Origin: Kuschelorhynchus macadamiae
Lineage: Eukaryota > Arthropoda > Insecta > Coleoptera > Curculionidae
NCBI GenBank assembly: GCA_030620095.1
Contig: JAUTXW010001345.1
Location: forward strand, 137,001-201,000
Length of the DNA: 64,000 bases
Direction: 5' to 3'
Under the pieces are notes generated by a model that saw nothing but the letters and a program-made list of their open reading frames with translations, was not told the origin of the DNA and searched no databases. Both the position numbers and the translations under genes were made by a program. Positions 24,443 to 36,998 of this stretch are shown piece by piece (position 1 is the first letter of the stretch; each line of letters opens with the position of its first letter).

Positions 24443-25181
24443 CAGGGTGTTTGATTAAGGCTGGCCACCTGCCGTATCTCAGAAAGTACTGGCTCTAATT
24501 TTTTAAGAAAAAAAATGTATAGGTAAATTTGCCCAAAGAAATCGTTGTGAAATATTTTAGTTTCTCAAATAGCCGCTAGTGAGCGTAATAAATAAACAAA
24601 AGTTAAGATACTAATTTTGTCGTGAATTTCGCTAATTAAGATGTGATAAAAATAGAAGCTTGCCAGTACCGAGGTGGTAGTAAAGAAATGTCACACTTTT
24701 CTTCATTTGCAAGCTTTATTCAATTTGGTATTAAAATGAAGTGCTCTATTTGCTCTACTGGTAGATCCATTATTTGAATGTTATAACTCTTCAAATTACG
24801 CTATTTTTCCAGAAAAACATCAAAGGGAATGCTAATTTTGTCACAGCTTACGTTAAGGTTAAAAATGGGGGCAAAAAAACATTAAATAACATTTGAGAAA
24901 GTCAGCATAGTACATTAGTGCATAGTAAACTATTAAGGATACACGTAGGTAAGAAGAAATAAATCAACAACGTTCAAAGGTACTTATTTGTTCTCTTTTC
25001 CCCTCTTTCAAATTTCAAGTAGGGTGTAAACGATCATACACCTCCCAAAACATATATTATGAGAGTTCCAAAACGGTATAATGTTGGGTCCAAAAAATCA
25101 CAACTTTGTCTCAATTTATCCGACCTCGTGTCTTTTACAGTTTCCAAAATCCCCATGCATATATTCGATTTGTAACATCCT
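24443..25181. mobile_element. probable mariner-type MITE or solo ends
   Basis: TA then cagggtgtttgattaagg at 24443, followed by ccgtatctcagaaagta, is similar to the end of the relic at 58932 (TA, caaggtgatgaactaaag, then ccatatctcaaaaagta). At the right, catcctg and TA at 25175-25183 is a plausible opposite tip. Similarity between the two tips fades after about 8 bp, so pairing them is uncertain. No transposase is seen between them. Confidence 0.4.
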
Positions 25182-27333
25182 GTATAACCAAAAATATTGT
25201 ACTTTTTTGGTATCAAGAATCTGTCAGATCATTAGGCTTACCGTCTAGATGTAACTTGGTTTTTAACAGCTCGTAGCCCGACCAAAAAAGGTACTATTGC
25301 TCATTTTTTTTTATAAGTTTGTGGCGTTCATGGGCAAACTATTTATCACAATAAAAACATGTGGTAAATATTTTTATTTTTTGTTTTATTCCTTGCAAGA
25401 TCGCTAAAACTGACTACTGTGCGACTAAGATCTAGTGTTGATGATAAAACGGCTGAAGACTATCTGTATGTTATCCAGAAAACACGTCAGTTTTTAAAAT
25501 TTCTTACTACGCCTACTTTGTTTTGGCTCAGAGCGTTCAAAAGCAAGATCTCAACGCCATCTGGAAATTAACCGAGAGTTCGCTTAACAAAATAACCATT
25601 CAGATACGTTCACCTTGACCTCTAAGAAGCTTGAAGGTCAAACTAATATTTTTTAAGGAACCAAAGCAATTTTAGCAGCAATGTGCTCCCGATTTTTTAT
25701 TTTTCTTGGATTCCAGGATACTCTAATCGCGTATTATATGTACGAAAATCTAACAATAGACATTTTCTGACAGATTTTTTTCTATGAAATTTTTTAAAAA
25801 CTCGTTTTTAAAATCACCACGTATCGTTAAGCTTGGGATGCATGCCTAATTTAAATGATTTTTACATTCTCTACCGCTTGGTACCGTCTCCGTAGCTCTG
25901 AAGCTTCGTGGACGAATTTTTACATATAAAATGTAACCAAGTCAAAATAGGGATCCGCGTTAACAATTTTGAAAAAAGTTATTTAGATAAAACAATACGC
26001 TTATTTTTCTTTTTCTTTTAACAATAGACTGGAAAGGCTAGGATGAATCTGTGAGATTTTTTCGAATTTATTCTTCTGGGTCAAGTTCAATTGCCTAGGA
26101 AATCTTTAAAAATCGGAAATGTGTATAGAACGAGCGGGACTGTCGAAATATGTATTATATCTAAATATAATTTAATTTAATCTGATCTCTTTTAGTTTAG
26201 ATTCAAAGAACGAAATTAGATTCTGAATCGATAGATTTGTCATCCATTTTCTGGACAGTCTCTGAAATTTTTTTTAAAGATTTAAAAGTTAGCTTAGACG
26301 AAAATCAATCTCTTTTGTTAATAACATTTTTGATTAATGACTTTACTGTAGATTGTACGGCCTAATAATTTTCCAAGAAAATGGATATTTCTGAAGCCGC
26401 AAACATTTTTTTAATGAATGAATTTCGCTCAAACTTTCAGAAAGTGCATATTGATTTACTCCACCACATTCTAAAAGAATATGGTAAATATCTCCAGGGG
26501 TAAAAAAGTGCATTTTGAAGTGCATAGTGCATCAAAGTGCTTCGCTCCCTGTATGAGTCTTTATTGAAGGATGAAAAAATCATTTTTTTAAGCTCTATTC
26601 ATTACTGACTGATAAAGACTGGCATATCTTTATCAAATAGCAATTGCTGCATTTTACTTATTGAAAATACGTTTGTTTCTTAAAAGTTTTTCGAAAGGGC
26701 TTATAATACTTAGAATACCTATTAAAAGCTACGTTATTAACAATAAGGTATGGGACAGAATTAAATAGTATCCTGTTTTCAACAATAAGTTTAGCTTAGG
26801 TCTATCTAAATATAGACAGAAATATATTGCTCGTGTTCAACTAATAATGGGGCAATGTGGAGGGCACGTCTCCAAAGCGGACATTATACGTTTATATTTT
26901 AAACTATAGGTTTCCTTGGAGTTATATGTAAATATTGAGGGTGGAGCTTATTATAGCATGACGTGGATATTATTTCTAGTTTTATTTAGAGGTTAATGTT
27001 AGATTCTCTTGATATTGGAGTACAGGTTTTTAGTTCCATATTTAAGCATAACACTTTTTAAATGATAAGTTCCATTTAAAATGCTATAGAAACCAAAAAA
27101 AAAATCGTGCTTCTCCGCCTCATTTAGTATGACGTAAGCCTAAATAGTTGATTAAAAATAATAGCTTCCCATATTTGCACCACACGCTATTATTGTTAGT
27201 AAACTGAAGTGCTCACCGCTTATTCAGCACGTCAATCCAATTAAGTTTTGGCTGCCAGCCTTTAAAAGAGTGGTTCTTTGAATTCCCTTTAAGTCAAAAG
27301 GTTTGTCAACTTTTTATTGGTTGGCCTATTATA
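25182..27333. other. AT-rich spacer, nothing supported
   Basis: No convincing gene. Around 26800-26900 a short translated stretch (RQKYIARVQLIMGQ) vaguely recalls the tail of non-LTR proteins but is too short to call. Confidence 0.45.
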
Positions 27334-27985
27334 CAGGGTGTTTAAATAACTGCTAGAAATTGGTCAAAATAAACTAAAAAATTCTAGCTTATTTAAAAAA
27401 CGATTCTTATTCCATGGTATATTTTTTAGTCACTAGGGTCATACCTCGAAACTTTTTGGTGTTTGTACGTTTTCCCTAAGAAGATAATATAATTTTAACA
27501 AAATGATCGATTTAAACATGCTGTCTTTGTAACTGATTTTTCTGAGGTGTAAGAGTCCATTAAAAAATCATCTGGTGATTTAATTTTTTTAATGTACTAA
27601 ACAAGGTGTTCTAAAACCGAGATATGTCTCAAATGTTTTTTAATGAATTATTCTGTTAGTTACTTGTTATTACTGTTTATCCAACTGAGGATTTTCAGTG
27701 ATTGCTACCTCTCTTTATTCACTAGGGTAATACGTCACGACGTTTAAGACGTTTTCGAAATTTCATGGCTTTCCTAAAAAGAAAATCTATTTTTGTCATA
27801 CAAATCAGATTCTTGTCTAATTTCTTTTACTTTACGTAGTTACACAAGCTCTCCCAAAAAATAAGATATGACAGAAAAATGTTTTAATTTAATATGATAT
27901 ATGTTATTACGGCTTATTCAACCAAAGATTTTTAATTCTTGGTTTAAATTAAATTCTAATTTAAGTTTTTCCATATTCCATACAA
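27334..27985. repeat. mariner-type end(s) with internal duplication
   Basis: TA followed by cagggtgtttaaataactgc at 27334, a second similar phrase acaaggtgttctaaaaccgagatatg at 27601, and tacaagatgtcccgag at about 27981. The phrase tcactagggtNatac is repeated at about 27431 and 27719, with ttccctaagaag against ttcctaaaaag following each. This looks like two or three head-to-tail fragments of one non-autonomous element. Confidence 0.4.
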
Positions 27986-29062
27986 GATGTCCCGAGCATC
28001 CAATAAGTGTTCTAATATAAAGAGATCACTTTCTTCATTTTACTTTAGTCCCCCTACAACTTTAATCCACCACCTCCGAAATCAACTTTTGGTTCAGTGC
28101 CTGAGTCCTCCTATACCATTTGAGCGCTGGACCAGCCCCTTGGCATCGAGCTCCTACTTTTTTTTGTTTTTGCTGTGAATAAGATTGCTGGCAGAAGAAA
28201 ACAGAACATTGATATGCATAAGGAATAGGGTAGATGCCAACACTGAGCTCCACGAACGCCTGCGTTGATTTGGTGAAAGTTTGATGAATGATCGTCAACC
28301 ACTACTACAAGAAAATTGGCAATCCAAGTAGGATGATGGAGGATGACCGTAGGCAGAAAGTTTGTTAAGAAGAGCGTCATGTCAGACTTGATCAAATACT
28401 TTGCTTAGGAATTCGATGAACCTATTCCAGTTGTGGGTTACGAAGGTAAGATTATCTTATGTTAAGTTTATACCTTTCATTTGGAATAACCTGGTAAGGG
28501 TAGGGGCCAGTTCAGGTATTAAGTGTTTTGAGAATACGTCGTGCCTTTTTAACCCCGAAGGTAATAATTTTTTGCATATTGTATGTGAAAACTGGTATTG
28601 ATGGAAGGAGGGGGGCTTAAAGTAGAATTTGCAGCTTTTGCTTTAGATGTGAAGACGATTTCATCGTTAAAAGTTAGGGGTGTAAAGGAGCTTCTGCAGA
28701 AGTTTTGATTAACATTTTTGCGTGCGATCAAAAGAATTTGGAAACAAAAAACTTTGCCATGTTTTGTTGTCTGTAGGTGTGCCAAACTGTGCTTGTAGGG
28801 TTTCTGAAGTAGGGTTTCTAACAAAATTGTTATGAGTATGGATTTTCTCTAGTCTGGCATTTTCGTAGGAATTTGAAAACCAAGGTTTATTGGTCGGAGG
28901 TTTTGAAATCTTAATATAATGTCGCATAACTGTTTCTATATTTAAGTAAATTTGTAAACAAATTTCGGAAGGATCGTTTGTAGAGAAACAAACATCACTC
29001 CTAGGCCAGCAAGAGCAGAAGTGCAACCCATCCCAAATTTCTGATAATGAAGCCTCTTTCAA
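27970..29062 (-). pseudogene. jockey/R1-class non-LTR retrotransposon relic (endonuclease tail to RT)
   Basis: Reading the minus strand from 29062, the end of an endonuclease-like region gives SDVCFSTNDPSEICLQI, then the linker NKPWFSNSYENARLEKIH typical of the endonuclease-RT junction. Further along come RT pieces in several frames: EFLSKVFDQV then HDALLNKLSAYG (28350-28395), and SSNFHQINAG then SSVLASTLFLMHIN (28190-28270), which are the DxxxAFD-like, HDALL and PQGSVLxPTLF motifs in damaged form. At least three frameshifts plus stops separate the pieces. The region below about 28050 has no further motif. Confidence 0.75.
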
Positions 29063-32000
29063 ACGGTTTCCGATAATTAGCTAAGGCTGTTTGCTCATTT
29101 TATTCCGATTTCTATTAGAACGCTACTAGTATCCTACTTCAAATTGGGCAATTAATGTTTGCTCTACTGTTGGAAAGTTAAAAAATACTTTTTCATCTTA
29201 GAATCGAATTAAGTCTTCAAAGTTTGCTGATATTTTGACACCTTTAGATATTCCGTTTGGAGAAAACTATAGAATATAAGATTTCGAGCGTCGTCACCTT
29301 GAACATCACAGTAAAATTAAAACAGTGCAAATATTAATACTCTTGCCAATGTGTTCGTCATCTTAAAATTTTGCAAAAGTTAACCAATGCCATTTTAGAA
29401 ACTTGGGAGCAAATTTCGGACGAACTTACTAACAAATAACGTAAAATTATAAATTAACTAATATGTCAGATTTGACGCACAGCCAGGAACGCCGCGCCAT
29501 AAGGTTAGAATATCCTAACGAATTGCTTGTTACTGGTACGATAGCGCAATTGGTTAGAGCAATAGACTACGTACCATATATTTTGCTGTTGCATATTTCT
29601 AAAAAAGTATTTGAAAATATATAAAAATTAGTCCCCAAATAAATACTAAGTATCAAATTAAAAAAAACTTTGGCAAAATCTCAGCTTTGACAAGCAATTG
29701 TATACGAAAGTCCCATAAACCAATACAAAAAGAATTATTTAAAAATCAACCGTAACAACTTTTACATAGACTAACTTTTGTTTTAGAAATCCGCAAAAAG
29801 TCGACACAATAATTTGACAAGAATTGAAAACTCTTATTAGGTGGAACCCGAAGTGTCATTCTCATCTTTTAATTAATGATAAATTTCAGGTCGCCTAGAG
29901 TTCTGTTTTATATGAAAACTGTATTGGATTGAAACATGATTACATTTCGGTCCAAATAAGATAAAAATATCCTTTATATTAATTGTATAAAACTTAAACT
30001 ATTTTATCAGTATTCTGTATTAAAAAGACCATGGCGAAAAAAAGGCAAAAACAATTTTTTAGCTTATATTTTCCGAAAGGTGAAAAGTGCCTCAAAAAAC
30101 ATCACTTTTAGAAAACGCTTCTATAAATACCAATAACTTGTCATCTATGATCAAATGGCATTTTGGTCAATAATTGTCTTTGGAAACCGGGAAATGCTTC
30201 GATTAACCATCGTTCATCGATATCCTTAACATATCTTTTGATAAACGTTTATTTTATCAATATTCGTAAATATTAAGCCATCTGTTAATTAGTTATTTTT
30301 AGATTGAAAACCACTTTCAGAACGTTTGTTGTTTTTATACTCTCAGATAACTTCTTAAATTATGACTTAAAATTAAGTTAACTTGGGGAAATCATAAAAC
30401 TGCAAATGGCCAAGACGTTCCGAGGTAACCTTCGTTATTCAAAGAAGATACCAAGAAATAAAAATCATCCGTTAAATAACCTAATAATAATAATTCTTAA
30501 TTAAAATTTGACCAATTTGCAGTTATTATTTAATTGTCCTGTAGCAAACCAATAGAAAGCTCAACTTTATGACTCAAAGAACCTTTTTTAAAACGGCTGC
30601 ACCCAACTCATAATTTCAAAATAGGCCAAATTTTTGTTAGTGCATAACATTTGTTGAGCACTGTTAGGCCTGCATTGTAATAAATATGCATTTTGATTAG
30701 CAGTTTTAAAGTTTTTTAAAATATTATTTTATTAACGGCTAGAATGAATTTAAATGTAATGCAATCTACTGATAAATTTTACTTCGGAAAATGTACATGA
30801 TTACTCTAACCTTAACCAAAATAAAATTGACATTTGGATCTAAAAAAAATAGACTTTAAAAATGGCACTAGACAAGCTTAAAAAAGAAATTTCAGTATGC
30901 TTGTTACTTCATATTCTCACAAGGTTTTGATTTGTGTTATCTGTAACCGCTATTTAACAAAACTTAAATCTGTTTATATACTATATGTGTTTAGTGAAGC
31001 TTATAATACCTGTTCGGCGAAGCGTTAAGAGCCCCGACCTGATTTATCAATTAAAATACCAGAATGTGCCAGGAAACTGCTTTGTGTGTTTTCCAAATGC
31101 TTAAAACTTCAAAACTCTGTTTCCGTTTTGATTTAAAAGCTCCTAATTTGACATTTTCTCCAAGTTAATTCTTTCATTAAAGTATTCTAGGATTAAAATA
31201 CGAAAAGTTGCAAAATATTTATTGAATTAAAATTGAATAATCTTAAAACAACAAATTCTATTATCTCTAAAACATTGATCTTCTATGGTGTGATTAAATG
31301 TGGTGTTTTAAAATTAATCACACTTGAATTTTAAGCACTGCCAAAAAGTTCGGAGTTCTTTATAAAAGCTTCGAAAGTCTTTTCACGATATCTGCAGTTT
31401 ATTAAAAGTTCTTTAAGAACGCATTGAATATTATTTTATTAAAACTTGTTTGTTAAAACCGGTGAATGTCCTAATTGCCTTCAATCAACGGCCAGTTTAT
31501 ATTGATAAAAATCACTATAAATATATATCACTTTTAAAAAAGTGAAATTTATTGTAGTTTTTTAATTTTTTTTGTTCACTAACAAATGTTTAAATATCGT
31601 TAATTTTAGTTATATAGGTAAGTCCTGTAGACAATAGCATTCCTCTAACTTTGTAAGAAGTACAAAACTTAATACAAATATTTTTTTTGAAAATGTTATT
31701 TAATATGGTTTCTTTTGTGACTGATTGTTTCTCTATATTACATACAAAAGAAAAATCCTTTCTTCGTTTTTTGCAGTAAAATGGCAATCTATAAATAAAA
31801 ATCGATCTAACTAACTACGTGAATTTGTGAGATTTCTGAATTTATCCTGGCTGTAGAACCAGATTGGAAATAATAGTGCAAAACTTCGTTCTAGTTGTCT
31901 TCAGCAATATGTTAACAAAGAAACGAATGACATTTATCTAATGGCCAGGTTAGTAGTCCCACAATGTGCATGTATGCCGAGTTCTATTACAGTCGCAATT

Positions 32001-32353
32001 AATTAACTGTGACTATTTTTCCGGTTATGTACATAAAACTGATTTTTAGGTTAAAGTTTACTTAAAAAATTTATTTAAAGAAACCAGGAATCGATAACTC
32101 CTTGAAAGTCTTCTGTATATTCCGGCCTTTGAATGCAAAATAGGATTTTTAGCAAATAAACTTAATTTTCGATATCTAAACCAGATCGAAATCGATATTT
32201 CTGTTTAAACTTTTCAAAAATATCTTTTAGATAGAAATATTTTCAAAGTATCTTTTTCGCTTCTATGTTATTTTAAAATGATGCTATTGTTTGTAATTCG
32301 CTTTTCTCTGCTCGGTATTGACTAAAAAGTGTTAATATATATATTGAAATATA
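29063..32353. other. AT-rich spacer with one tRNA-like half
   Basis: No coding domain or shared repeat seen. At 29539-29575 there is an A-box-like stretch tagcgcaattggttagagc that resembles the 5' half of a tRNA, but no B box follows, so it is not a tRNA gene. It may be the head of a truncated SINE. A small perfect hairpin gttag-aatat-cctaac is at about 29500-29518. Confidence 0.5.
29539..29575 (+). repeat. tRNA-like 5' half (A box only)
   Basis: ggtacgatagcgcaattgg followed by ttagagcaatagac closely resembles the acceptor and D-arm part of a eukaryotic tRNA (pattern TAGCNCAATTGGTTAGAGC). The downstream 60 nt lack a TTCRANNC loop. Best read as a tRNA fragment or a SINE head broken after the D arm. 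Confidence 0.4.
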
Positions 32354-32465
32354 CAGGGTGGTCCACATAAGGTGACCCTGTACCTTATCTCGAAATTTGT
32401 CCAAGTTACGAAAAATAGTTCAATACAAAAGTTGTAAGGTATAATGCAAATGTTTACTTTATATA

Positions 32466-32527
<62 letters not shown>

Positions 32528-32563
32528 TAATGGGTACAGGGTCACTTTACGTAGACCACCCTG
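32354..32563. mobile_element. 210-bp mariner-type MITE with internal (TA)n
   Basis: TA flanks both sides (32352-32353 and 32564-32565). The left tip cagggtggtccacataagg and the right tip, inverted, cagggtggtctacgtaaag match over about 30 bp including gtgaccctgtacc. Between them, 32468-32527 is a nearly pure TA run. No gene. The tip is similar to those of the mariners at 17692 and 61309, so the source is probably a related transposase. Confidence 0.9.
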
Positions 32564-33559
32564 TATACGTCAACATCAAATTTGTAAAAATGTGAAAAAG
32601 CTTTTTTGATACTGCCAATTATGAAAATTTTAACCAGCTGTAGAAAGTGTATTACTAAACGGATTTTACTGAGTTTAAAAAAAAATGAAAAGTAGTCTTG
32701 ATGTTAGCTGTATTGATTAATTTTGCAGCAGCATAGTTAAATTTATGATTTTTTTTATGATTATTTTGTTGTCCTAATTATTTCATTTCAAATAAAATGT
32801 TATCTTTTGCTTTATATAGTCTATTGTAATTCTATTCTAAAAATAGGCCCTATAGGTTAAGAATGAGAAGAATAATAAAAAATATGTTGTTTATCTCATT
32901 TACATGCTGAACCTGATGTTAAAATAAGATTTTATTTGACAGATTTTAAATTGCTAGTTTACTTTTATTGAAACAAAATTTGAAAACAATAGTTCGTTCT
33001 GCTTGGTAAGAGAAAATGAGTTTATAAGAAAAGATTGGATTTCTAAAGACTTAATATGGAAATAAATAAAACAAAAATGTTATGTGGATTAAAAAAATTT
33101 AAATATTTTAGTGCAACCTTAACGAATAGAAAATTAAAAGAGCATTAAAGATAGAAGAAAAATTTAGATTTATTTTTGCACGGAATTGATTCAAACTCTG
33201 AGGATGTTTTTTGAAAGGTTCAAGATGATCTAGCGGAGTTTTTTGACACTGTCAATACGTAGTGAAATGATATAATCTTTTCCTGGGATTATGAAAATTT
33301 TAAGTAGCTGTAGCAAGTTTATTGCTAAACGGATTTTAATGAAACTTGTATCTAAATATGTACAATTATCGTGGCTAATTAACGGACTAATTAGTTCCTT
33401 TAATCATGTGTCCTTAAGATTAAGATTTTGGTTTTTGAAAATGCAGCAATTATTAAGTTTTATTAAGCTCATTAGAATTATTATTTTATAGGTTGTTAAA
33501 TATCTAGATGCATTTTTGCATTTATCTAATGTTCTAATTTCAATGGGTTTTTGTTTCTT
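32564..33559. other. spacer with an imperfect direct repeat
   Basis: A stretch of about 80 bp (attatgaaaattttaaNNagctgtag, then aaacggatttta) occurs at about 32620 and again at 33290, direct orientation, with weaker similarity on both sides. No coding potential recognised; the frame at 33291-33491 is chance. Confidence 0.55.
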
Positions 33560-33980
33560 GATTCATTTAAGTGCTATCTAAGAGAGTCATAGCAGATTAT
33601 CGAATGATAAGTGTTGATTTGTAAACACTCGTGACACTTCCTTGAATGATGTTTAAGTTGTTGTCAGTGATTGCGATTCTTGTTGCTTTATTTGCCTTCT
33701 GATTGCCAGCAAGTCCAATATGCGAGGGCACCCAAACTAGCACTTTATGAGGATAGCTGAAAATGGGAAATAACACTTTTGATGCTAATTGATGTGGAGT
33801 CGGTGGGAAAATATGTCGAATAAAAGTAATAATACTAAGAGAGTCAGACAAGATTATCGAATGATTAGTGTTGTTTCGTTGGATAAATTTCAGAGCTTGA
33901 TTTATTGCATACAGTTCCGCAATGAGGATATTTGTGAATTTGGTTATTTGAAATTTAAGTATTCTTGTGCTCGGTGACTA
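33560..33980 (-). pseudogene. RNase H fragment of a non-LTR retrotransposon
   Basis: The minus-strand frame 33597-33851 contains SDSLSIITFI and, after a short gap, VLVWVPSHIGLAGNQKAN, the two C-terminal RNase H motifs (D-S-xx-A type and W-V-P-x-H-x-G-x-x-G-N-x-x-A-D, with the last Asp replaced). Upstream, in another frame near 33890-33930, LRNCMQ-IKL matches the AELYAI-ALK motif in broken form. A duplicate of about 45 bp (agagtcaNacNagattatcgaatga) lies at 33582 and 33840. No RT or endonuclease remains next to it. Confidence 0.75.
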
Positions 33981-34129
33981 CTTCGGCTAATGTCGCATTC
34001 TCTGTTTTGGAAGCATATGTGTAAATTTGGATATAATTAGTAAAATTTCAAGAAAAATTATGAAGTTCTGTATAACTGATTTTGGGATTGAAAAAAATTA
34101 ATTGACCAAGAATAGTGAAGCGATAAGAG

Positions 34130-36095
34130 GAGAAATGTTTCTTGGATATGTGTTTAATGGAACAAAATGGCGGTTTAGTAAAATATTTGAAACTTCAGCC
34201 TGGCAAAACTACTTAATGGATTGATTTCAAATTGTATCCTATAACGAACTCTGGTATGGAGATAAACTAGCAAAATTGTGGTACTAAATGGCGGCCAAAT
34301 AAAGTGCTTGTAATCGTAAAAATATCACTCTCTCAGGTTCTACGTCTCTTCACCTTTTAGCGTCCTTAGGTGCCAAAAATAAGTTTTATCAATTCCGTCG
34401 GTCCGTCTGTCTGTCTGTCAGTTCGCGGCATAGCTTAAAAACTAATTCCCAGTTTAACCTCAAATTTTAGTCAAAAACTATGGGATGGGTTGATCTAGTA
34501 ATATTTTGGTAAAAATCCAATGTCGGAGCAAAATGGCGGCCTAGTGTAACGTAAAAAAATATTACTAAAAAAAATGATCAAATTTGCCTCAAATTTTGCA
34601 CAAAAATTAAGTGTAACATAAGAATGACCTGGTAATATTTTGGTATGAATATAAGATAGAAAACACAAAATGCCGCTCTAATAAAATATATAAAAAATAA
34701 GCCTGAAAAACTACTTTTAGATTAATTTAAAATATGATGTTAAGTGTGATAAACTGGTAAAGTTGCGGTACCAATTCAAGATGGCGGAACAAAATGGCTG
34801 CCAACTTGTGATATAGGGATAAACTGGTACGAATTCAAAATGACGTATCAAAAAGGCATCAATGTAAAAACTACTTTTTGAATTTATTGCTTCTTCGTAA
34901 AAAATCGTGTGTTATCATGAAAAATCACCTTCCCAGACTTTTTCAGATCTTTACGTTTTTAGGTCTCCAGATGCCGGAAAATATGTTTTTTTATTTCCGT
35001 CGTTCTGTCTGTCTATCGGTTTGCCTGTTTGCGACATAGCTAAAAAACTACTTAACCGATTGACTAACCGAAGATAGCGAAATAAAATGGCTGGTTAATA
35101 AAATATGTAAAAATTCAGCCTGAAAAAAAATTGATTTTTAATTTTGCGCAAGAATTAACTGTGATTTAGAAATGAACTGATAATATTGTCGTACGGATTG
35201 AAGATGGTGGAACAAAATGGCGGCCAAATCAGTCAAATTGCAGGCTTTACATATATTTACATTTTAGCGTTTTTAGATGCCAAACAATATGTTTTCTCAA
35301 TTTCATTTTTCTATCTGTCGGTCTGTCTGTCTTTCTGTCAGTTCGCGGCGTATCTATGAACTACTTACATGATTGGCTTCAAATTTTGATAAAAATTAAA
35401 GCGTTATATGAGGATGACTTGGTATTATTTTGGTAAAAATCCAGTATGACGGATGAAATGTTGCTAAAAATCAAATTATCCAAATCCAATGATTCTCAAA
35501 TTTTGCACAAAAACCGTGGAATCACCTTATAATATTTTGGCATGAATTCAAGATAGCAAAACAAAATGGCGGCGAATAAAATATTTTAGAAAATCAGGCT
35601 AAAAGCTACATTAGTTTAGGTTAGGTTAGATAAATTTTAAATTTTGGACATATATTAAGTATGATATAGAGATTAACTGGTACAAATGTAATACGAATTA
35701 AGAAAAAGGAACAAAATAGCGGCCAAATAAAATGTCTCAAAAAATTAATTTAAAATTCTTCTTACTCAATTGACTTAATATCTTGCAGCAAAATTGAATA
35801 TGATACGGGGATTAACTCGTAGGAATTCAAAATGACGATACAAAATCCGCCATTTCGTATCATAAAATTAATGTAAAAAAATCAATTTGCTTTAAATCAT
35901 GCAAAAAAATAAGTGTGACATAGGTAAAAACTGGTAAAATATTGGTAAGATTCCCTTATGGTAAAGTGTTTGAAAAAAACAGTATACTAAATGACTATGT
36001 GCGACACTAAATTGGGTTACACAATACTATTCCTTGTGTAAGGAAAGATTTATAACGAAGAAAGTTCCGGGTAAAGGAAATTTACCGATTTATTT
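34130..36095 (+). repeat. ATGGCGGC-rich dispersed repeat, copy 2 (longest)
   Basis: About 2 kb of irregular units. Motifs aaNatggcggc or variants occur near 34163, 34537, 34784, 35208, 35562 and 35712, and blocks of gtctgtctgtc near 34404 and 35320. The phrase cagttcgcggcatagcttaaaaacta recurs. The right end has gttccgggtaaaggaaatttaccg at about 36065, which reappears at the end of copy 3 (about 39912). No reading frame of length. Confidence 0.8.
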
Positions 36096-36998
36096 TTATA
36101 AATGAAAAATTTTAATATAATCTTCACATATGAAGTTCTTTCACTGGCTGGTATAATGTCCTTAATGCTGAGTTAGATACTCCATAGTCATATTGCTTGT
36201 ACTACTGATTTGATCTCTATTCAGAACAGAAATCTTTGTATAAGAAGTCAAATAAGATCAGAGTATTCCTAAAATAACGGAAAAATAGGTGAAATTCAAA
36301 ATGAGGCCTAACAAACCAAAATCGCAAATCTGTAACCAATTTAATTAATTTAATCCAGCGATATTTTATTTTATTAAAAAAACCAATTAATGAATTGGCT
36401 TGTCCGCATCCTGGTTCAATCAATCTACACTTCGATGTAATGTTTAGCTTTTGCACGATAAGTCGGCATAATCTGACAGCATAACAAATTATAAATAAAA
36501 GAGCAGACAGGCAATCTAGTAGACCGTTCTACCGAATTATTAATTGCTCTCGTTGGGGATCCATTTGGAAAATTACGATTAAGTATCTTCCGGTATTATC
36601 TTTTTACGTAAATGGTGACCCATTTTAATGCAGACCTTGTTAAACGTCTTCGCTGTTATTCAGCATATTTCCGCTTGAATTTTTTTATTATAGTAAATCT
36701 TTTTATTTTCGTGTTTGGTCGAGAAAACTCTTTGGCTATTTAGCAACAAGAACTATTGTTACGTATTTGCAAACATTGTTTTTTGTTTTTGTTCTTTTTT
36801 CGTATTTCGACATACGTGCCACTGAAGTTGTTACTTTTTTCTTTTCCAGTTAGAATAGGTTTGCATACATTGAGTAAAGCTCAAAACGTACGCTGGGTAA
36901 AAGGAGGACTTTTTACTGATAACGACAGATGAACAGTGAAAGACAGTCCAGCTTTTGATAAATCTTCATTTTCTTTTCTGGATCAAGTACCCCATGGC
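36096..36998. other. spacer; contains one half of a direct repeat pair
   Basis: No gene. 36588-36715 (ccggtattatctttttacgt onward) is similar to 37694-37862 on the far side of the hAT MITE, in the same orientation; both share cattttaatgca.accttgtt and attttttattatag.aaatc. Confidence 0.55.

Noticed and set aside
29539..29600. Possible tRNA gene
   Set aside because: Only the A box and D-arm part are present; there is no B box or T arm.
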